The notes under the pieces are model-generated. The model saw only the letters and a list, made by a program, of their open reading frames with translations. It did not search any database and had not been told where the DNA came from. A stretch of 9,606 bases of DNA, from the NCBI GenBank assembly GCA_002478225.1, contig DLMV01000083.1, forward strand, positions 38,712 through 48,317, read 5' to 3'. Origin of the DNA: Deltaproteobacteria bacterium UBA7527. GTDB taxonomy: Bacteria > Desulfobacterota > Syntrophorhabdia > Syntrophorhabdales > Syntrophorhabdaceae. Positions 6,551 to 9,606 of this stretch are shown here, in pieces (the first letter of the stretch is position 1; every line of letters starts with the position of its first letter). The translations under genes and the position numbers were made by a program.

Positions 6551-6593
6551 GTTTCGATAAGGTGTTCGCCGCCTCATATGTCGTTCATTTTTC

Positions 6594-6623
6594 TTGAACT
6601 ATTTCGCAGGGAAAGCGTAGAAT
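6594..6623 (+). promoter_or_regulatory. Candidate promoter of the FAH-family gene
   Basis: A -35-like TTGAAC (6594-6599), an 18-nt spacer and a -10 TAGAAT (6618-6623), back to back with the M48 promoter. The leader would be about 30 nt and includes GGAGG at 6651-6655. No operator-like palindrome was seen between the two promoters. Confidence 0.5.
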
Positions 6624-6660
6624 ATGCAAGCTGCATCAAGAAACTTCAAAGGAGGTGCCG

Positions 6661-7299
6661 ATGGGCATCTTTCATCCGACCAAGATCATCGCCATTGGCT
6701 TGAACTATATTGACCACGCAAAAGAACTGAACATGCCTATCCCTGAATACCCCATCATCTTTATGAAGCCCCCCACATCTGTCATCGAGAACGGCGACCA
6801 TATCCTGTATCCCCCGCAGAGCAAAGAGGTCCATTATGAAGGGGAACTTGCCATCGTCATCAAGGACACGGCACGATTCGTCAAACAAGACGACGCCGGC
6901 CGGTACATAGCCGGATATGCCTGCGCCAACGATGTTACTGCACGGGACATGCAGAGGATCGACGGACAATGGACGCGGTCAAAATCATTCGACACCTTCT
7001 GCCCTCTCGGTCCAAGGATCGTTTCCGGCATTGACCCCCTGAAGCTCGATATCACAACGAGGGTCAACGGGGCTGCCAAACAGCATTCAAATACAAGGAA
7101 TATGATCTTTAATGTCTTTTATCTGGTCTCTTACATCTCGGAGATCATGACCCTCCTGCCGGGCGATATCATTATCACGGGAACTCCTCCGGGCGTTGGC
7201 CCCATTGTGCCGGGCGACGAGGTCGAAGTGGAGATAGAAGGCATCGGGATACTGAAGAACAAAGTAATAGCGCAGAATAACACAAAATGTGAAAGGTAA
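6661..7299 (+). CDS. Fumarylacetoacetate hydrolase (FAH) family protein
   Basis: A 212-residue metal-dependent enzyme of the FAH superfamily, which includes acylpyruvate hydrolases, oxaloacetate decarboxylases and HpcE-type isomerase/decarboxylases that cleave or decarboxylate beta-diketo acids. Complete family motifs appear in order: G-L-N-Y-I-D-H-A-K-E (13-22), F-M-K-P (34-37), Y-E60-G-E62-L, G-Y-A-C-A-N-D91-V-T-A-R-D, K-S-F-D-T-F-C-P-L-G-P and T-G-T-P-P-G-V-G (173-180). E60, E62 and D91 fit the metal ligands. The length suits FAHD1-type single-domain members. The ATG at 6661 has GGAGG 5 nt before it; the GTG at 6655 lies inside that site. The stop TAA comes from a heptad array, giving the tail TKCER. 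The specific substrate cannot be told, and no aromatic-degradation genes adjoin it. Confidence 0.93.
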   Translation: MGIFHPTKIIAIGLNYIDHAKELNMPIPEYPIIFMKPPTSVIENGDHILYPPQSKEVHYEGELAIVIKDTARFVKQDDAGRYIAGYACANDVTARDMQRIDGQWTRSKSFDTFCPLGPRIVSGIDPLKLDITTRVNGAAKQHSNTRNMIFNVFYLVSYISEIMTLLPGDIIITGTPPGVGPIVPGDEVEVEIEGIGILKNKVIAQNNTKCER

Positions 7300-7345
7300 A
7301 AGGTGAAAGGTTTAAACTTTTCACTTCTCACGTTTCACTTTTCAC
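7289..7345. repeat. Inverted heptad arrays forming a hairpin at the FAH gene 3' end
   Basis: Three units GTGAAAG, GTAAAAG, GTGAAAG (7289-7309), an 8-bp perfect palindrome GTTTAAAC (7310-7317), then four inverted units TTTTCAC, TTCTCAC, GTTTCAC, TTTTCAC (7318-7345). The halves pair into a long hairpin. TGA (7290), TAA (7297) and TGA (7304) close three different frames, and the TAA is the FAH stop. It could act as a 3'-end stabiliser or terminator, but there is no clean U-tract and the next gene starts only 45 nt later. Confidence 0.8.
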
Positions 7346-7389
7346 GATATCGGTTGGTGGTTTACAGCTAATTTATAAAGGAGCGGAAC

Positions 7390-7719
7390 ATGGACAACAT
7401 CACCTTTGAAGAATTCCTTAAGACAGACCTAAGGGTTGCCGAGATCAAGGCATGCGAGGACATCGAGGGCGCCGACAAGCTTTACAAGCTCACGATCGAC
7501 GTAGGCGAAGAGCGCCTCATCGTCGCCGGCATCAAGCAGTATTACACGAAAGAAGAGCTTATCGGGAAAAAGATCGCTGTTGTGACGAACCTTGAGCCGC
7601 GAAAGGTGAGAGGCGTCGTGTCGCACGGGATGCTGCTCGCGGCGTCCAATGAGGACAAGTCGTCAGTGGTGCTCCTCACCCTGGACAGGGCGATCCCCAA
7701 CGGCAGCAAGATATCATGA
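7390..7719 (+). CDS. Small tRNA-binding OB-fold protein (CsaA/MetG C-terminal-domain type)
   Basis: A 109-residue stand-alone EMAPII/Arc1p-like tRNA-binding domain, as found at the C-terminus of methionyl-tRNA synthetase, in CsaA and in YgjH. Motifs in order are D-L-R-V-A-E-I (13-19), A-D-K-L-Y-K-L-T-I-D-V-G (28-39), I-V-A-G-I (44-48), V-T-N-L-E-P-R-K-V-R-G (65-75), S-H-G-M-L-L-A-A (78-85) and P-N-G-S-K-I near the end. It would bind tRNA elbows and may assist MetRS in trans or act as a chaperone-like protein; the sequence does not decide. AAAGGAG (7377-7383) with a 6-nt spacer supports the ATG. It lies 90 nt after the FAH gene, with a hairpin repeat between, so co-transcription is possible but not certain. 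Confidence 0.9.
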   Translation: MDNITFEEFLKTDLRVAEIKACEDIEGADKLYKLTIDVGEERLIVAGIKQYYTKEELIGKKIAVVTNLEPRKVRGVVSHGMLLAASNEDKSSVVLLTLDRAIPNGSKIS

Positions 7720-7723
7720 GATG

Positions 7724-7812
7724 CAGCTTACAGCAAACCAGCAAGAGCAACAGAGAGTATGCACTATGCAGTATGCAGAAAAAGATTTCCGTGCATACTG
7801 CTTACTGCCTAC
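7724..7812 (+). repeat. Composite intergenic repeat, copy D
   Basis: Units include CAGCTTA, CAGCAAA, then (after a 1-nt shift) CAGCAAG, AGCAACA, GAGAGTA, TGCACTA, TGCAGTA, TGCAGAA, and later TGCATAC, TGCTTAC, TGCCTAC. Positions 7739-7763 are identical to 3315-3339 of copy C. The AT-rich centre AAAAGATTTCCG (7779-7790) matches the reverse complement of copy C's centre, so the centre is flipped relative to the left arm. It begins 4 nt after the tRNA-binding gene and ends 33 nt before the transporter gene. Confidence 0.82.
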
Positions 7813-7845
7813 TATTTTCCCCTGTTTTTTGTCGTGAGCTGATGT

Positions 7846-9447
7846 ATGATGCATAGCATATTTCTCTTCCTCGCAGGCATCGCCCTCTTTCTCCTGGGCA
7901 TGCTGAAACTGAGCTCTCAGATGCAAAGCGTATTCAGCTCCCGCATCCGCGAGTACATACGTTTCTCTGTCAAGAAACCCTTTTACGGTCTCATCACCGG
8001 GCTCTTTACCACCATCATATTTCAAAGCAGTTCAGCGACAACGCTTCTCACCATGGGACTCGTCAGCGCGGGCCTCATCAGTTTTTATCACTCCCTGGGG
8101 ATCATACTTGGCTCTGATATCGGCACAACGCTTACCATACAGCTTGTCGTCTGGAAGGTGACCGATGCCTCACCGCTTTTCCTCTTTGGCGGCATCATTC
8201 TTTATTTTGCCGCAAAGGGCCGTCTAAAGGTCATCGGCGAGGCGCTTCTTTATTTTGGGACAATATTTTACGGGCTCAGTCTCATTGGCGAGGCTGCAGT
8301 ACCGCTTAAAAACAGTCCCCTCTTTACCCAGTATTTCCTCAACACGCAAAACCCGTTTATGGGTCTCATCATCGGCATTGTTTTCACATCGATCGTCCAG
8401 GCATCCGCGATCCCGATCGGCGTGCTTGTCATCCTCGGCCAGCAGGGACTTGTTTCCATCGACAACGCTATCCCGATCGTCATCGGAGCGAATATCGGTA
8501 CAACGGCCACAGCCATCATCGGCAGCATAGCAAGCGACCTTAACGGCAAAAGAACAGCGCTTGCCCACTTTCTCTTCAAGTGCGCCGGGGCGATCATCTG
8601 CCTCGTCCTTCTTCCGCTCTTTCTTTCGATCCTGAAAGCGCTCTCGTCCAGCATTGCCCAGCAGATCGCCTTCGGTCATTTTCTTATCAATTTTATCATA
8701 GTGTTCCTGTTCATCTTCATCCTCACGCCTTTCTCGAATCTCGTCAGCAAGATCATCCCCGGCGACCAAAAGGTGCTTACTCTCTGGCCGGAGTTCCTCG
8801 ACGCAAAATCCCTCGTCAACCCCAATGACGCCCTCGTCTGCGTGAAGAACGAGTTGAGCCGGGAGATCATGCTGGCTCAGAAGATGCTGAAGGAAAGTCT
8901 GGACCTTGCCTACGAATACAAAGAGAACAGGCAGCGCAATATTATGTACATGGAGCTTGTCGTAGACAATCTCCAGGCAGAGATCACCAGGTACCTCTGG
9001 AGCATTTCCTGCGGTGAGCTTTCCCAGCCGCTTACGAAACGGCTCTTTGCCTTTTCTTCCTTTGCCTATGACATAGAACGTATGGGCGACCGCTCAGTCA
9101 ACCTCGCCGAGCTGGCCGAACAAAAGTACAAGCGCAAGGCGCATTTTACTGAGGCGGCAAAAGAAGAGCTCCGCGACATTGGGACCCTTGTCATGGAGAA
9201 CCTGTCCGATGCGGCATTGCTCATCGAACGCAAGGACCTCGCGCGCATACGCGTCGTCTTTGAGCGGGAACGCAGGGTCGACGTCAAGATCAAGAACGCC
9301 ATTGAAAAACACCTGGAACGTTTCTACAAGAAGCTCTGCGTCGCGGAGGCGGGCCCGATCTACGTTGATATGCTCGTCAACCTCGAGAGGATATCAGACC
9401 ACTGCCGCCTCATCGCCGAGCTCGTGAACGGCATCGATGAAGAATAG
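7846..9447 (+). CDS. Na+/phosphate cotransporter (NptA/PNaS family) with C-terminal PhoU domain
   Basis: A 533-residue inner-membrane protein predicted to import phosphate with sodium. The membrane part (about 1-300) contains two inverted-repeat units. The first has F-Q60-S-S-S-A-T-T and G-S-D-I-G-T-T. The second has V-Q185-A-S-A-I and G-A-N-I-G-T-T (214-220); the second QSSS-type motif is degenerate here (QASA). The cytoplasmic part (about 325-533) is a PhoU-like helical domain with two E-x-x-x-D metal motifs, E411-R-M-G-D and E514-R-I-S-D. Size and fusion are normal for this family. Start codons ATG 7846 and 7849 are both possible, with only a weak ribosome-binding site (GAGCTGAT region). 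Just upstream is repeat copy D, and I see no clear promoter. Transport could alternatively be of other oxyanions. Confidence 0.93.
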   Translation: MMHSIFLFLAGIALFLLGMLKLSSQMQSVFSSRIREYIRFSVKKPFYGLITGLFTTIIFQSSSATTLLTMGLVSAGLISFYHSLGIILGSDIGTTLTIQLVVWKVTDASPLFLFGGIILYFAAKGRLKVIGEALLYFGTIFYGLSLIGEAAVPLKNSPLFTQYFLNTQNPFMGLIIGIVFTSIVQASAIPIGVLVILGQQGLVSIDNAIPIVIGANIGTTATAIIGSIASDLNGKRTALAHFLFKCAGAIICLVLLPLFLSILKALSSSIAQQIAFGHFLINFIIVFLFIFILTPFSNLVSKIIPGDQKVLTLWPEFLDAKSLVNPNDALVCVKNELSREIMLAQKMLKESLDLAYEYKENRQRNIMYMELVVDNLQAEITRYLWSISCGELSQPLTKRLFAFSSFAYDIERMGDRSVNLAELAEQKYKRKAHFTEAAKEELRDIGTLVMENLSDAALLIERKDLARIRVVFERERRVDVKIKNAIEKHLERFYKKLCVAEAGPIYVDMLVNLERISDHCRLIAELVNGIDEE

Positions 9448-9523
9448 CGGGCCCCCCCGCCAGCTGAAAGAAGTGTTCTCTACCGCGGCGTATATTTTCA
9501 TGCTATACTGTAGCGAACATGGC

Positions 9524-9579
9524 AAATTCTAAATTCGAATATCGAAGCACGAAGCAAATTAGAATGTTCAAAATTCAAA
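9524..9579. repeat. Heptad array at the right window edge
   Basis: AAATTCT, AAATTCG, AATATCG, AAGCACG, AAGCAAA, TTAGAAT, GTTCAAA, ATTCAAA in 7-nt phase. Unlike most other arrays it does not carry a stop in each unit, so an ATG at 9519 reads through it to the window end. The 159-nt spacer after the transporter otherwise holds only a short GC-rich run (9447-9460) and a lone TATACT at 9504-9509 without a -35. Confidence 0.7.
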
Positions 9580-9606
9580 ACATATTGAAGGGTATTTGTT
9601 TAGAAC

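Noticed and set aside
7351..7379. Promoter for the tRNA-binding gene (TTGGTG with TATAAA)
   Set aside because: The spacer is only 14 nt and the -10 overlaps the ribosome-binding site, so it is unlikely to function as drawn.
8224..8769. 181-codon minus-strand frame opposite the transporter
   Set aside because: Low-complexity charged translation antisense to conserved membrane-protein codons; no start signal.
9447..9460. Intrinsic terminator after the transporter gene
   Set aside because: Only a 5-bp GCGGG/CCCGC stem without a T-tract.
9519..9606. Open frame starting at ATG 9519 and running off the window
   Set aside because: It consists mostly of the heptad array at 9524-9579, and no good ribosome-binding site precedes it. 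A frame running past the window edge cannot be excluded, but there is no support for it.

Overview
The window is a stretch of chromosome from a diderm (Gram-negative-type) bacterium of middling G+C. Its gene set includes ileS-lspA, a BepA-like M48/TPR lipoprotein, an AsmA-like envelope protein, an MTH1187-type thiamine-binding protein and a QueG-like iron-sulfur protein. Together with 7-nt-phased intergenic repeats, this suggests an anaerobic or syntrophic lineage of the Desulfobacterota/Nitrospirota sort. That placement is an inference; there is no rRNA or other decisive marker.

Layout. Positions 1-1631 (+) hold the C-terminal part of ileS, overlapped by lspA. Positions 1632-3413 hold two further + strand genes, a 78-residue hypothetical protein and a QueG/COG1600-like Fe-S protein, set in repeat-rich spacers. 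Positions 3414-4538 (-) encode an AsmA-like membrane-anchored protein. Positions 4639-4953 (+) encode a thiamine-binding-family protein with a clear promoter. Positions 5050-6498 (-) encode a secreted M48 metalloprotease/TPR lipoprotein. It is divergent from an FAH-family hydrolase (6661-7299, +), and both genes have readable sigma-70-type promoters. A small tRNA-binding OB-fold protein (7390-7719, +) and a Na+/phosphate cotransporter with a C-terminal PhoU domain (7846-9447, +) follow. No intergenic gap exceeds 300 nt.

The genes do not form one pathway. There is an envelope theme: LspA matures lipoproteins, the M48 protein is a predicted lipoprotein that would need it, and the AsmA-like protein is envelope-anchored. 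The rest is general metabolism and translation.

The most interesting signal lies between the genes. Nearly every spacer outside the two divergent promoter regions carries short arrays of degenerate 7-nt repeats. Different arrays use different heptads, but most heptads carry a TAA, TGA or TAG at a fixed phase on one strand. Because 7 is not a multiple of 3, three consecutive heptads close all three reading frames. Three genes (lspA, the QueG-like gene and the FAH gene) take their stop codon from such an array. Some arrays occur as inverted pairs that would fold into hairpins. A composite element of about 100 bp is present three times, two copies being inverted around the QueG-like gene. No transposase, integrase, CRISPR array, RNA gene or defence system was seen.
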